DNA of 64,000 nucleotides from Hoeflea sp. 108 (GTDB taxonomy: Bacteria > Pseudomonadota > Alphaproteobacteria > Rhizobiales > Rhizobiaceae). The position numbers and the translations under genes were made by a program. Below are positions 24,293-34,310 of this stretch, piece after piece. Within the stretch, counting starts at the first letter, position 1; each line of letters starts with the position of its first letter. The stretch is from positions 3,722,839 to 3,786,838 of the forward strand of contig NZ_KB890024.1 in NCBI RefSeq assembly GCF_000372965.1, written 5' to 3'. Below the pieces are notes generated by a model, which was not told the DNA's origin, ran no database searches, and saw nothing but the letters and a program-made list of their open reading frames with translations.

Positions 24293-25330
24293 TTACTTCT
24301 GCAGTTCGGTCCAGATCTTGGTGTACAGTGCCTGCACTTCCGGCGAGCACAGGCGCTGCAGTTCGCCACGCGACTTTTCAGCCTCAGGGATGATCACTTC
24401 AGGCGCGTCCTTCATGTCGGCCGGCATGAACTTGTCGGAGCCGGCAATGCCGTTGGCATAGCGGTGGAAGGCCGAGTTCATCGCCGCGTTTTCCGGATCC
24501 ATCATGAAGTTCTGGAACAGCTTGGCGTTTTCGAGGTTCTTGGCTTCCTTCAGCACGACGATGTTGTCGCTCCAGAGACCATAACCCTCCTTGGGATAGT
24601 TGTAGTGGATCGCCGGATTGGCCAGGCGCTGGCGCAGGGCCGAGCCGTTCCAGTCGCTGGTCGCCTTGAAGTCGCCGGCACCCATCTTTTCGATGGTGTT
24701 GTATTCCATGGCGATCCAGTTCGGCTTGGCCGCCACCAGCGTATCGCGCACCTTCTTGAGGATTTCCTTGTCCTCGGTGCACTGCTGGCCGCCGACATAC
24801 TTGATCGCGGCGAACATCACGTCGTTCATCTCGGGAACGACGTTGACCTTGCCCTTCAGCTCTTCCGGCGTGTTGAAGATGATGCCCCAGCTGTCGGCCG
24901 GTCCCTTGTAGGTGTCGGTGTTGACGACGACGCCGATCGTACCCCAGGCCCATGGCACCGAATATTTGCGGCCGGGATCGAAGTCGGGATTGGCCCATTC
25001 CGGCGCAATGTTCTTCGCGTTCTCCATCTTGCCCGGATCGGTCTCCTGGATGAGGCCTTCCTTGATCCAGATGGGGATGAAGGTCTGGGACGGCATGGCG
25101 ATGTCGAAACCGGTACCGCCCTGGCGCACCTTGGCAAGTGCCGTGTCGTTCGAGTCGTAGTCGGTCACCGTTACCTTGACGTCGTACTGCTTCTCGAACT
25201 TCTTGATCATGTCGGGGCTGATGTAGTTGCCCCAGTTGTAGATGTTCAGCTCGCCGGCGGCGGAGGCGAGGCTGGTCGAGGCCAGCAGCGCCAGGCCGGC
25301 GGCCATCGACATGGATTTCAGGTTCATCAT
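24293..25330 (-). CDS. Polyamine-type periplasmic binding protein (PotD/PotF family), copy 2
   Basis: The 345-residue precursor begins MMNLKSMSMAAGLALLASTSLASAAG with a signal peptide of about 24 residues. It shows the same PotD/F landmarks as its tandem paralogue: LNIYNWGNYISPDMIKKFE, GGTGFDIAMPSQ, KYSVPWAWGTIGVVVN, and a conserved Cys in GGQQC. The ATG at 25330 follows GGGAG; the second ATG at 25327 is equally spaced for initiation. It lies 14 bases after the permease gene and is the binding protein nearest the membrane components, so it is probably the ancestral partner of the importer, with copy 1 a later duplicate. Ligand is unknown beyond the family. Confidence 0.88.
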   Translation of the reverse strand: MMNLKSMSMAAGLALLASTSLASAAGELNIYNWGNYISPDMIKKFEKQYDVKVTVTDYDSNDTALAKVRQGGTGFDIAMPSQTFIPIWIKEGLIQETDPGKMENAKNIAPEWANPDFDPGRKYSVPWAWGTIGVVVNTDTYKGPADSWGIIFNTPEELKGKVNVVPEMNDVMFAAIKYVGGQQCTEDKEILKKVRDTLVAAKPNWIAMEYNTIEKMGAGDFKATSDWNGSALRQRLANPAIHYNYPKEGYGLWSDNIVVLKEAKNLENAKLFQNFMMDPENAAMNSAFHRYANGIAGSDKFMPADMKDAPEVIIPEAEKSRGELQRLCSPEVQALYTKIWTELQK

Positions 25331-25344
25331 TTCACTCCCGTTGA

Positions 25345-26145
25345 TTAATCCCGTTTCCTGCTCAAGAAGAAGAACAGCGTGACGATGACGACCGACAAGA
25401 GCAGGAAGACGGTCGATATCGCATTGACCTCCGGCGTGATGCCGCGGCGGATCTGCCCCAGCATGTAGGTTGGCAAGGTGTCCTGGCCGCCCGACTTGAC
25501 GAACTCGGTGATGACCACGTCGTCGAGCGAGATGACGAAAGCGAGCATCAGGCCGGCGATGATGCCCGGCCAGAGCAGCGGCAGCGTCACCCGACGGAAC
25601 GCATTCCAGGGCGTGGCATAGAGATCGGCGGCCGCGCGTTCGAGCGTCAGGTCCATGTTCTCGAGGCGCGCCCGGATCGGCAGATAGGCGAAGGGAATGC
25701 AGAACGCCGTGTGCGCGGCGATCAGGTAGCCCAGCCCCGAATAGCCGGTGGCGACCTTGATCTGCGAGAAGAAGATCAGGAGCGCAACGCCCGTGACGAT
25801 CTCGGGAACCATCAGCGGCTGGTTGATGAAGGCGTATTTGAAGGTGAGCCCGCGATAGGCCTGCGTCCGCGTCGTCGCCAGTGCCGCCATGGTGGCGACG
25901 GTGGTGGCGATGATCGCAGCCGAAGCGGCAATCTTGAGCGAGCGCACCGATGCGTCGATCACCTGGACGTTGTTCCAGGCGGAGACGAACCAGCGCAGCG
26001 AGAAGCCGCCCCATTCCGACACCGAGGTGGACTCGTTGAAGGCATAGGCCACAAGCACGGCGATCGGCAGATAGAGCAGCACGAAGCAGGCAGCCGCTAT
26101 GCCGGTGAAGCCGGTCTGGTGGCGGATCGAGAAACGCTTAGCCAT
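25345..26145 (-). CDS. Polyamine-type ABC transporter permease (PotC/PotI family)
   Basis: Second inner-membrane subunit of the importer, 266 residues with about six transmembrane helices. The cytoplasmic coupling loop is visible as ENMDLTLERAAADLYATPWNAFRRVTLPLL, cited by its ends ENMDLT and VTLPLL, followed by VISLDDVVITEFVKSGG, typical of PotC/PotI. The start ATG (26143-26145) overlaps the end of the preceding permease gene by eight bases, which couples their translation. An upstream in-frame ATG would extend deep into the other gene and is rejected. Confidence 0.9.
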   Translation of the reverse strand: MAKRFSIRHQTGFTGIAAACFVLLYLPIAVLVAYAFNESTSVSEWGGFSLRWFVSAWNNVQVIDASVRSLKIAASAAIIATTVATMAALATTRTQAYRGLTFKYAFINQPLMVPEIVTGVALLIFFSQIKVATGYSGLGYLIAAHTAFCIPFAYLPIRARLENMDLTLERAAADLYATPWNAFRRVTLPLLWPGIIAGLMLAFVISLDDVVITEFVKSGGQDTLPTYMLGQIRRGITPEVNAISTVFLLLSVVIVTLFFFLSRKRD

Positions 26146-27058
26146 GACGCGTCTCCGAACCCGAGGTGTTGCGGACATAGACCAGCAGCGCCACCATCAC
26201 GATGGCCATGACCGTGATCGACAGGGCTGCCCCCAGCGGCCAGTTGCGCCCCTGGCCGAACTGCAGCTCGATCAGGTTGGCAAACATCATGTTCTTGCCG
26301 CCGCCGAGCACGCTCGGCGTCACATAGGCGCCGATGGCCGGGATGAACACCAGGATCGAACCGGCGATAACGCCAGGCCGGACCAGCGGGAAGATAATCC
26401 GGCGCAGCACCTGCCAGCGCGAGGCGTAGAGGTCGTAGCCGGCCTCGACCAGACGGAAGTCCAGCTTCTCCATGCTGGCATAAAGCGGCAGCACCATCAG
26501 CGGCAGGTAGACATAGACCATGCCCACCATGATGGCGAAGTCGGTGTAGAGCATCTGGATCGGCTGGTTGACGATGCCGAGATTGATCAGCGCCGTGTTG
26601 ATGATGCCTTCGTTGCGGATCACCTGCAGCACCGCGAAGGTGCGGATCAGCAGGTTGGTCCAGAACGGAATGGTGATCAAGAACAGCCAGATGTCGCGCG
26701 TCCGCTCCGAACGCGTGGCGATGAAATAGGCGGTGGGAAAGCCGAAGATCAGCGTCGCCACCGTGGCCATCAGCGCCAGCTTCAGCGAGCGCCAGAAAAT
26801 GGTGATATGGGCGCTCGCAAACGACAGCGTGTCGTCGAAAATGTCGCGTTCGAGGAAGACCGACATCCAGCCGTCGGTCGAGAATTTCCAGACGACGTCG
26901 CCATACGGCCCGGGCGTCAGGAACGAATAGATCAGCACGATCACCAGCGGACCGGAGGCGGCCAGGAAGATGATCAGCAGCGCCGGCGCCGACAGGAACC
27001 AGCGATTGCGGATCTCGCGTTGCTCTGCCTGTTTTTCGATTTCAGCAGCGGTCGCCAT
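26138..27058 (-). CDS. Polyamine-type ABC transporter permease (PotB/PotH family)
   Basis: First inner-membrane subunit of the importer, 306 residues. A charged cytoplasmic N-terminus (EIEKQAEQREIRNRW) precedes a strong hydrophobic helix, then a periplasmic loop and five further helices. The coupling loop EAGYDLYASRWQVLRRIIFPL is present, and PAIGAYVTPSVLGGGKNMM is the PotB/PotH signature region. The ATG at 27058 is three bases after the ATPase stop. The gene forms a tight block with the ATPase and second permease. Confidence 0.92.
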   Translation of the reverse strand: MATAAEIEKQAEQREIRNRWFLSAPALLIIFLAASGPLVIVLIYSFLTPGPYGDVVWKFSTDGWMSVFLERDIFDDTLSFASAHITIFWRSLKLALMATVATLIFGFPTAYFIATRSERTRDIWLFLITIPFWTNLLIRTFAVLQVIRNEGIINTALINLGIVNQPIQMLYTDFAIMVGMVYVYLPLMVLPLYASMEKLDFRLVEAGYDLYASRWQVLRRIIFPLVRPGVIAGSILVFIPAIGAYVTPSVLGGGKNMMFANLIELQFGQGRNWPLGAALSITVMAIVMVALLVYVRNTSGSETRHG

Positions 27059-27061
27059 GGC

Positions 27062-28156
27062 TCAGTCCCTGAGGATCTGGGCCGCATCGTCGCCGATGAC
27101 GATGCCGACGCGGTCGCCGCGTTCAAAGGCAGCCACCGCGCCGCGCGCGTTCTGCTGGCGCACGGTGAACGTCTCGCCGTCGTCGAGGCGGATGTGCACA
27201 TGCGTGTCGGTGCCGAAATAGACGACGGTTTCGACGATGCCCGAGATATCGCCCTGCCCCTTGACGGCCTTGGCATGTTCGGGCCGGATCACGACGGTGG
27301 CGTCACCATCGGGCTTGAAGCCCTCGGCCACGGTCGCGGCTATCGTCGCACCCGACTTGAGCGTCACCTTGGCCTTGGCGCCGTCCAGACTGTCGATTTT
27401 GGCATCGAGGAAGTTGGTCTCGCCGATGAAATCGGCAACGAAGCGTTCGGCCGGCCGGTCATAGATGTCGCGGGGGCTGCCGACCTGCAGGATCCTGCCG
27501 GCCGACATCACCGCGATGCGGTCCGACATGGTCAGCGCTTCTTCCTGGTCGTGGGTGACGAAGATGAAGGTGATGCCAGTCTCATGCTGCAGACGCTTGA
27601 GCTCGATCTGCATTTCCTTGCGCAGCTTGTAGTCGAGCGCCGACAGCGGCTCGTCGAGCAACAGAACCTTGGGCTGCGGCGCCAATGCGCGAGCCAAGGC
27701 CACGCGCTGCTGCTGGCCGCCGGAAATCTGGCTGGTGCGGCGCTTGGCGAGCTTTTCCATGCGCACCAGCTTCAGCATCTCGGCGACGCGGGCGTCGATC
27801 TCGGCCCGCGGCTTGCCCAGCATCTCCAGCCCGAAGCCGATGTTCTGGGCCACCGTCATGTGCGGGAACAGCGCGTAGGACTGGAATACGGTGTTGACCG
27901 GCCGCTTGAACGGCGGCAGCGGCGCGATGTCCTGGCCGTAGAGCATGATCTCGCCCTCCGACGGGAAGTCAAAACCGGCAATCAGCCTCAGAAGTGTGGT
28001 CTTGCCGCAGCCGGAAGGTCCAAGCAGCGTGAAGAACTCGTTTTCCCGGATCGAAACCGAAACGGTGTCCAGCGCCGCGACCTGCGCCTCTCCCGTCCCG
28101 AACACCTTTCGAACCCCACGAACCTCGATCGCATTCTTACCCGGTGTGTCCGGCAC
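27062..28156 (-). CDS. Polyamine-type ABC transporter ATP-binding protein (PotA/PotG family)
   Basis: Single-cassette ATPase of 364 residues that powers the importer. It has Walker A GPSGCGKTTLLR, Q-loop FQSYALFPHMTV, signature ISGGQQQRVALARAL, Walker B LLLDEPLSALD and the switch FVTHDQEEAL. A C-terminal TOBE-type regulatory domain from about residue 245 (IGETNFLDAKI) fits PotA/PotG. Translation starts at a GTG (28154-28156) preceded by GGGGCG. It lies 126 bases after the amidohydrolase gene on the same strand; that gap may hold a secondary promoter but I see no clear one. Confidence 0.93.
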   Translation of the reverse strand: MPDTPGKNAIEVRGVRKVFGTGEAQVAALDTVSVSIRENEFFTLLGPSGCGKTTLLRLIAGFDFPSEGEIMLYGQDIAPLPPFKRPVNTVFQSYALFPHMTVAQNIGFGLEMLGKPRAEIDARVAEMLKLVRMEKLAKRRTSQISGGQQQRVALARALAPQPKVLLLDEPLSALDYKLRKEMQIELKRLQHETGITFIFVTHDQEEALTMSDRIAVMSAGRILQVGSPRDIYDRPAERFVADFIGETNFLDAKIDSLDGAKAKVTLKSGATIAATVAEGFKPDGDATVVIRPEHAKAVKGQGDISGIVETVVYFGTDTHVHIRLDDGETFTVRQQNARGAVAAFERGDRVGIVIGDDAAQILRD

Positions 28157-28282
28157 TCAAACGCCCCATTGTTTTCGTCCACCTTCACAGTGGAACTTTT
28201 TTCCCTGACCGATTGTCACCACAGGCCAAATGGCTTGGCAACAACAGCACTCAATCATTTCGCCAGACGCTCGCCATGCGGC

Positions 28283-29959
28283 TCACGCCTGGTAGGTCAC
28301 CCGCCCTCCGCAGATGGTGGTCACGGGCCGCACCTCGTGCAGCGCGGCCGGATCGGTCGCCTCCAAGTCGGCCGACAGCACGACCAGATCGCCGAAATAG
28401 CCCGGCTTGATCGTGCCCTTCCTGTCTTCCATGAACTCGGCATAAGCGCCCTCGACGGTGTAGCCTGCCAGCGCCTGGTGCAGCGAAACGCTCTGGTCGG
28501 GCATGTCGTCAGCCCATGGCTTGCGCAGCATGGCCGCCTGCATGCCCTGGATCGGGTCGATAGGCGCCACCGGCCAGTCGGAAGCAAACACCACATGTGC
28601 ACCGGCATCGATCAGCGTGCGGGTCGGATAGGCATAGGGCCAGCGTTCGCGGCCGATGCGCGACACGGTCGGCTCCAGCGGGAAGCTCATGCCGCCGGGC
28701 GGGTGCGGAGGCTGCATCGAGGCGATGACGCCGAGATCGACGAAACGCTGGATGTCGCGTGCGGTGGTCAGTTCGACATGTTCGACGCGGTGGCGGCTGT
28801 CGCGCTTGCCGTTGGCCTCCTGTGCCGCCTCATAACCGTCCAGCACGGCGCGTGTCGCACCGTCGCCAATCGAATGCACGGCGATCTGCAGGCCGCGCCG
28901 GTCGACCTCGACAGCGAAGCGCTTGAACTCCTCGGGCGAAAACAGCGGCTCGCCGACCCAACCCGGCCGGTCGGCATAGGGCTCGATCATGACCGCCGTC
29001 CACGAGTCCAGCACGCCGTCATAGAACAGCTTGACCAGACCCGACGACAGCCAGTCGCTGTCGTAGCGCTCGGCCATGTCGGACGCCTTGTCCAGCATGT
29101 CTGGTGTCATGAAGTTCTTGTAATGGAACGGCACCTGCACGCGGCAGATCAGGTCACCTTCAGCCTCGACCTCCGACAGCAGTTCGAGCTGGTAGTAGTT
29201 GCCGTCCATGTTCTGGATGGAGGTGATGCCGTGGCGCGCGCACCAGTCGAGACCCCGTCGCATGATGGCGCGGTCGCCTTCGCGCTCGTCGGCATCGGGC
29301 ATAGGGTTGGGCTCGCCACCGGTCGACAGGCCGAGCCGCACCCGCTCCTCCCCCGCAAGCTTCAGCACCGGGTTGAACGCCTCGTTCTCGCGCAGCTCGC
29401 CCTCGGCCAGACCGTCGATGCCCATCACGATCTCGTTGCCGGGCGTAAGCTCCCGCCCATGCAGCACGTCGGCCATCTCCAGCGCCCGGGTATTGGCCCA
29501 GTAGGTGTGGTGGTCGGGGGCCGCCATCAGGAAAGCCCTGTCGGGCAGGATGGCGTCGAGGTGATGCCGCGTCACGCGTTCGCTGCCGAGAATGGTGTAG
29601 TCGGCGCCCTGGCCAACCAGCATGCGCTGGTTCGGGCGCGAAGCGGCATAGGCCTGCACGGCCTCGCGCAGGGCCTCGAAGCCGTGAACGCCTGCGAGCT
29701 GCAGATGCGCCAGTTCGGCAGCGCCGGAGAAGAGATGCATGTGTGCTTCGATGAAGCCCGGAACCACCGAGCCGCCGCGCGCGTCGATCACCCTTGTATC
29801 GGGCCCACGCAAGGCTTCGATCGTGGAGAGGTCGCCGACAGCTGCAATCAGGCCATCCGTGACGGCCACCGCTTCTGCCGTCGGCCGGGTCGTGTCCATG
29901 GTCAGCACGCGGCCGTTGATGACGATCAGGTCGGCATTGCGAACCGTTTGGACAGACAT
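28283..29959 (-). CDS. YtcJ-like metal-dependent amidohydrolase
   Basis: A 558-residue member of the amidohydrolase_3 group (YtcJ, N-substituted formamide deformylase). It has the metal HxH in GFIEAHMHLFSGAAELAH, later His ligands in QIAVHSIGDGATR and RVEHVELTT, and the catalytic Asp in VFASDWPVAPIDPI. There is no signal peptide, so it acts in the cytoplasm. The ATG at 29959 follows GGAG; a longer frame upstream lacks support. As the first gene of the operon with the importer and serine hydrolases, it probably hydrolyses an N-acyl or N-formyl amine or cyclic amide of the imported compound. Specific substrate is unknown. Confidence 0.88.
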   Translation of the reverse strand: MSVQTVRNADLIVINGRVLTMDTTRPTAEAVAVTDGLIAAVGDLSTIEALRGPDTRVIDARGGSVVPGFIEAHMHLFSGAAELAHLQLAGVHGFEALREAVQAYAASRPNQRMLVGQGADYTILGSERVTRHHLDAILPDRAFLMAAPDHHTYWANTRALEMADVLHGRELTPGNEIVMGIDGLAEGELRENEAFNPVLKLAGEERVRLGLSTGGEPNPMPDADEREGDRAIMRRGLDWCARHGITSIQNMDGNYYQLELLSEVEAEGDLICRVQVPFHYKNFMTPDMLDKASDMAERYDSDWLSSGLVKLFYDGVLDSWTAVMIEPYADRPGWVGEPLFSPEEFKRFAVEVDRRGLQIAVHSIGDGATRAVLDGYEAAQEANGKRDSRHRVEHVELTTARDIQRFVDLGVIASMQPPHPPGGMSFPLEPTVSRIGRERWPYAYPTRTLIDAGAHVVFASDWPVAPIDPIQGMQAAMLRKPWADDMPDQSVSLHQALAGYTVEGAYAEFMEDRKGTIKPGYFGDLVVLSADLEATDPAALHEVRPVTTICGGRVTYQA

Positions 29960-30114
29960 CGCGACTCCGCGCACTTGACTGACAGTGACCATTCAAACTT
30001 GCGCCGATTGCCCGCCATTCCCGAGGAAATGAGCAGCCAGACGGAAAGCCTGAGACCGATCCGCTACTTCAAGGAATTCCCCTTGTTTCCCTAAAGACAG
30101 CGCCAAGAAAAAAT

Positions 30115-30130
30115 GCGACTAATTATTCGC
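30115..30130. promoter_or_regulatory. Candidate TetR operator in the amidohydrolase-tetR gap
   Basis: GCGACTAATTATTCGC is a 16-base palindrome with one mismatched pair. Just beside it, TTGACA (30134-30139, minus strand) is a consensus -35 for the amidohydrolase operon, so a bound repressor would cover the spacer. Position and size fit the adjacent TetR regulator; binding is inference. Confidence 0.5.
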
Positions 30131-30185
30131 GTTTGTCAATATGCGGGTTTCCCCGGGGATGCGTTGTGGAGGACGTCTCTCGTGT

Positions 30186-30892
30186 ATGTTGGCAACAAGC
30201 AGGGAGCGAGAAGTTCTGCCCGTGAATCGCAGTCTGACCAAGAAGGCCAGCGCGGCGCTCAGTCCGCGCAAGCAGCCGCGACAGGAACGGTCGAGCAAAG
30301 TTGTCGACAGGATTCTCGATGCCGCCCTCGTCTTGACGAGGGAACAGGGAACCAAGACGCCGACCACGCTTGCCATTGCCCAGCATGCCGGGCTGTCCGT
30401 CGGCTCCGTCTATCAATACTACCCCAACAAGGAAGCCATTCTTCTCGACCTCGCCCGGCGCTGGCTCGGCGCCTTCCCCGAGGTCATCGCCAAGCGCATC
30501 GAGGCTCCCCGCCCGTCCAATCAGGACGAGTTCCAGAAGGAGGTGGACAAGCTCTTCGTCGACACCTCCAGGCTCTATCTCGACAATGCCAGCCTGATGC
30601 CGGTCATCGAGGCGATTACTGGCAATCCCGACCTCAGGCCCATCCAGAACGAATATGACGAGCAGATCATCGCGCTCTATGCCGCCTGGCTGCAGCATGT
30701 GAACCCGAACCTCGAGGGCGACATCGCCAGCCGGCTCGGCGTGGTGATGATGGAAGTCGGCCACGTCTGCCGCCTCGTCGGCCTCAAGCGCGACCGCAAG
30801 GCATTCGATCTCATCCAGGACGACGTCAAGACCATGTGGCTTGCCCTCGTCGCCCCCTATCTCGACCTCAACCAGAACCAGGAAGGATTTTC

Positions 30893-30896
<4 letters not shown>
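30186..30896 (+). CDS. TetR-family transcriptional regulator
   Basis: Regulator of 236 residues, probably of the divergent importer operon and its own operon. The N-terminal helix-turn-helix reads TLAIAQHAGLSVGSVYQYYP, with the family NKEAIL after it. The C-terminal ligand domain is helical and not assignable. The start is uncertain: the ATG at 30186 has GGAGGAC about 11 bases upstream, but a GTG at 30222 would begin at NRSLTKK, just before the DNA-binding domain. Its stop overlaps the start of the acetylpolyamine amidohydrolase as ATGA, so the pair is translationally coupled. The effector could be the acylated amine or its product. Confidence 0.87.
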
Positions 30897-31924
<1,028 letters not shown>

Positions 31925-31934
31925 CCGTCAAGCC

Positions 31935-32015
31935 CCTTCTCCCCGCCAGCGGGGTGAAGGTCCCAGCCCTTCGGCAAATTCAGGGGCGGATGAGGGGCAG
32001 CGCCAATGCTGCCCC
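31935..32015. repeat. Intergenic palindrome pair between convergent genes
   Basis: CCTTC-T-CCCCGC-CA-GCGGGG-T-GAAGG (31935-31960) is followed by GGGGCAGC-GCCAAT-GCTGCCCC (31994-32015). The motif CCCCTTCTCCCC...GGGG is common between genes in Mesorhizobium-like genomes. Here it may also serve as a bidirectional terminator for the deacetylase and TMEM43-like genes. Confidence 0.6.
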
Positions 32016-32031
32016 GGCCATTCTCAAATCA

Positions 32032-33216
32032 CTATGCCGAAACGGGCCCTGCAGCAGCCGGAGCTGCTGCTTTCCTGCGCCCGATCTTCGTCAGCAGGTA
32101 AGCCACCGCAAGTCCCGCCGCCAGGATGCCGAGCGCCAGCAGCGGCCGATACCAGAACCAGGCGACGGCGATCGTCGACGTTCCCACCAGAAGTGCCAGG
32201 ACGAAAGCGATGAGGCCGGTGCCCATGCGCACGATAGAACCCACGAACGGGATGACATCGGCCAGGACACCGAGCGGTCCGAGCAGCAGGCTGAAGCCGA
32301 ACACCAGAAACAGCAGGCACCCGGCGCGCAACAGCCAGGTGATGATCTTGTTTGCGGTCACGGCCTCGGCAAACATCTTTTCGGCCGGTACCCTGCCGCT
32401 GTCGACCATCAGCAGCTCGTCGCCCGCTTCCGTCTGGTAGGCCGCAACGCCCGTCCCTTCCTGCCGCCCGATGACGCTGACCTCGCCCAGAGGAACCAGA
32501 CGATAGCCGATGCGATAGTCGCCGACGCCAGGCGCAGTCGGGTTGGCCCCGAGGAAAATCTGCCCGTCGCTGATGCCCACGCGCTGAGACCCCGCAAAAA
32601 CACTCTCGATGGCCGCCTTCTGCGTCGGGGAGATTGACAGCTTGTCGGCATTGCCCATGAGGTCGAGTACCGGCTCGCCAAGGGTGAAGGCGCCGAGCTT
32701 CGCCTCGGCAACCTGGAATGTGCGCCCCTCGATTTCCATTGACGGGTTTTCATGTCCGGAAGGCTGCTTGAATTCCGAGGACGAGACAGGACGGTCGCGC
32801 CACTCCTTGGCATAGCTATAGGTGGTGACCGTCTCCTCGCCGCCGCCCAGCTTGGTGGTCGACTCCGATTTCGAGCTTTCGACCCACTGGTACATCTCGA
32901 CCTCGCGCACCAGGCGCACACCCTTGGCCGCGATGCCGAAATCCTCGTCTTCGAGGCCTTCCGACGTCGCAAGCGCTCCGCCGACATGGATCAACCTGCC
33001 GTCATGGCCCGGGTCGACCGCATCGGCCGTGACCGACACCACCGCGCTTGCTCCTTCGGCCAGGGACCGCGCCGTGGTCACAGCCCTGCCCTCGTTCCAG
33101 AACAGAACCACCACCATCGCCACAACCAGCAGCAGCCCGACCAAGACGCCGATCAGCGCATTCTTGATCCGGCCGAACCAGGAAACCGAATTCACCTCTC
33201 GAAATTGATCGCTCAT
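32032..33216 (-). CDS. TMEM43-family membrane protein
   Basis: Function unknown. The 394-residue protein has an N-terminal transmembrane helix at about residues 17-42 (LIGVLVGLLLVVAMVVVLFW), then a long soluble domain of roughly 230 residues. Three or four helices follow near the C-terminus (LLRAGCLLFLVFGFSLLLG onward), and the basic tail is KIGRRKAAA. This layout, with VSVTADAVDPGHDGRLIHVGG and a QWVES...YSYAKEW segment, matches the TMEM43 (LUMA) family of bacteria and animals. The ATG at 33216 is chosen because the hydrophobic helix follows shortly. It diverges from visN and is not a known flagellar gene. Confidence 0.82.
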   Translation of the reverse strand: MSDQFREVNSVSWFGRIKNALIGVLVGLLLVVAMVVVLFWNEGRAVTTARSLAEGASAVVSVTADAVDPGHDGRLIHVGGALATSEGLEDEDFGIAAKGVRLVREVEMYQWVESSKSESTTKLGGGEETVTTYSYAKEWRDRPVSSSEFKQPSGHENPSMEIEGRTFQVAEAKLGAFTLGEPVLDLMGNADKLSISPTQKAAIESVFAGSQRVGISDGQIFLGANPTAPGVGDYRIGYRLVPLGEVSVIGRQEGTGVAAYQTEAGDELLMVDSGRVPAEKMFAEAVTANKIITWLLRAGCLLFLVFGFSLLLGPLGVLADVIPFVGSIVRMGTGLIAFVLALLVGTSTIAVAWFWYRPLLALGILAAGLAVAYLLTKIGRRKAAAPAAAGPVSA

Positions 33217-33608
33217 TGAAATCCCCACCCAAATGCGGGGAGGGTTAAGCCGTTTGCACCAGCCGATCAATGGTTTTCGCGCCCTGCGATTCCAGCATTT
33301 CCGGCCTTCCGAGTCTGCGGAAGGACTCTGAATTAACTTTTTGTCAATTCTGTTTGCGGAGCGATTCGCGAGGGGTTAAATTGAACCCGAATCAGCCGGT
33401 CCACGGGGGGCGCGGCGAACCACCAACTCTCTGAAATGCCGGGGCTTTCCTCGGTTGAGAGCGCGTCAGGTTTCGCGCGACCCGTACGGATTCGGCCGAT
33501 GGATGCTGTCAGGCATCTGCGTGGCGTTTTTCGTCTCAAGTGAAGCGTTTTCGACCGGACCGGGCAGCGGCCTTTTCCGGCCTCCAATGGATTCGGCCAA
33601 GTACTCGC
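33217..33608. other. Divergent intergenic region upstream of visN
   Basis: A 392-base gap without a convincing gene. It contains the hairpin CCTTCCG-AGTCTG-CGGAAGG (33305-33324) followed by GAATT-N11-AATTC (33330-33350), in the most AT-rich stretch. The visN promoter probably lies just downstream, but I cannot pick -35/-10 boxes with confidence. Confidence 0.5.
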
Positions 33609-34310
33609 ATGACCGCCCTCGCAGCCCGCACCGCACAGACGACCGTCGCAGCAAGGCTCGCTTCGCGCAGCGATCTGACCGCCTTCTTCATGGGCCTTAC
33701 CGACGAAATCGGCGCCGACGGCTACATGCTGGTCGCCATCTCGCACGACCAAGACCGTGACAATCTTCAGATCATCGCCTCCAACTGGATCTACGACGCC
33801 ATCCAGATGGCCGGCCACGCGCTGATCGCCGGGCTGGCGCAGAGCCCATACGCCAGCGCTCCGGGTGTCCGCCCGCAAAGCCTCGTCGCCTCCCAGGCGC
33901 CGGCGCTGCTCGGCGGCGAGGAAGCCCGCCTGCTGGAGGTGCTCGGTCATTCCGAAATCTTCGCGCTGCGCCTGCAAGTCGGACGCCAGCGGCTGTTCGT
34001 CCTGTTCTCAGCCGCCGAGGCCGGCCAGATCGATGCCACGGCCATGCCGCGCGCCCAGCTCGAATGCTGCTATGCGCTGTCGCAGGCGCAGGGCATCCTC
34101 GCCTCCGCCTCGCTTCAGGATCCGCTCTCCGACCGCGAGCGCGAGTGCCTGTTCTGGGTTTCCGAAGGCAAGACGACGGAGGACGTGGCGCTGATCCTTG
34201 GCGTCTCCTCCAACACCGTCAACAGCTACATCACTCACGCAATCCAGAAACTGTCGGCCAGCAATCGCGCCATGGCGATTGCGACCGCGATCAGGAGCGG
34301 CATCATTTGA
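33609..34310 (+). CDS. visN: LuxR-family flagellar master regulator VisN
   Basis: With VisR it forms the heterodimeric activator at the top of the rhizobial flagellar, motility and chemotaxis cascade; in Sinorhizobium it switches on rem. The 233-residue protein has an N-terminal sensor-like domain with ADGYMLVAISHDQDRD. The LuxR DNA-binding domain spans about residues 170-233 (LSDRERECLFWVSEGKT to TVNSYITHAIQKLSA). The ATG at 33609 is supported by the family N-terminus; an upstream in-frame ATG adds an unlikely leader. The stop overlaps the visR start. It heads the flagellar cluster, as in other rhizobia. Confidence 0.88.
   Translation: MTALAARTAQTTVAARLASRSDLTAFFMGLTDEIGADGYMLVAISHDQDRDNLQIIASNWIYDAIQMAGHALIAGLAQSPYASAPGVRPQSLVASQAPALLGGEEARLLEVLGHSEIFALRLQVGRQRLFVLFSAAEAGQIDATAMPRAQLECCYALSQAQGILASASLQDPLSDRERECLFWVSEGKTTEDVALILGVSSNTVNSYITHAIQKLSASNRAMAIATAIRSGII

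Noticed and set aside
24293..26014. A possible fused protein upstream of binding protein 2
   Set aside because: The extension covers the permease gene in a wrong frame; a signal peptide and ribosome site define the start at 25330.
26099..30094. A very long open frame on the plus strand opposite the polyamine-type importer and amidohydrolase
   Set aside because: Its translation is Arg/His/Asp-rich and matches no family. It is the antisense of real genes in high-GC DNA with few stop codons.
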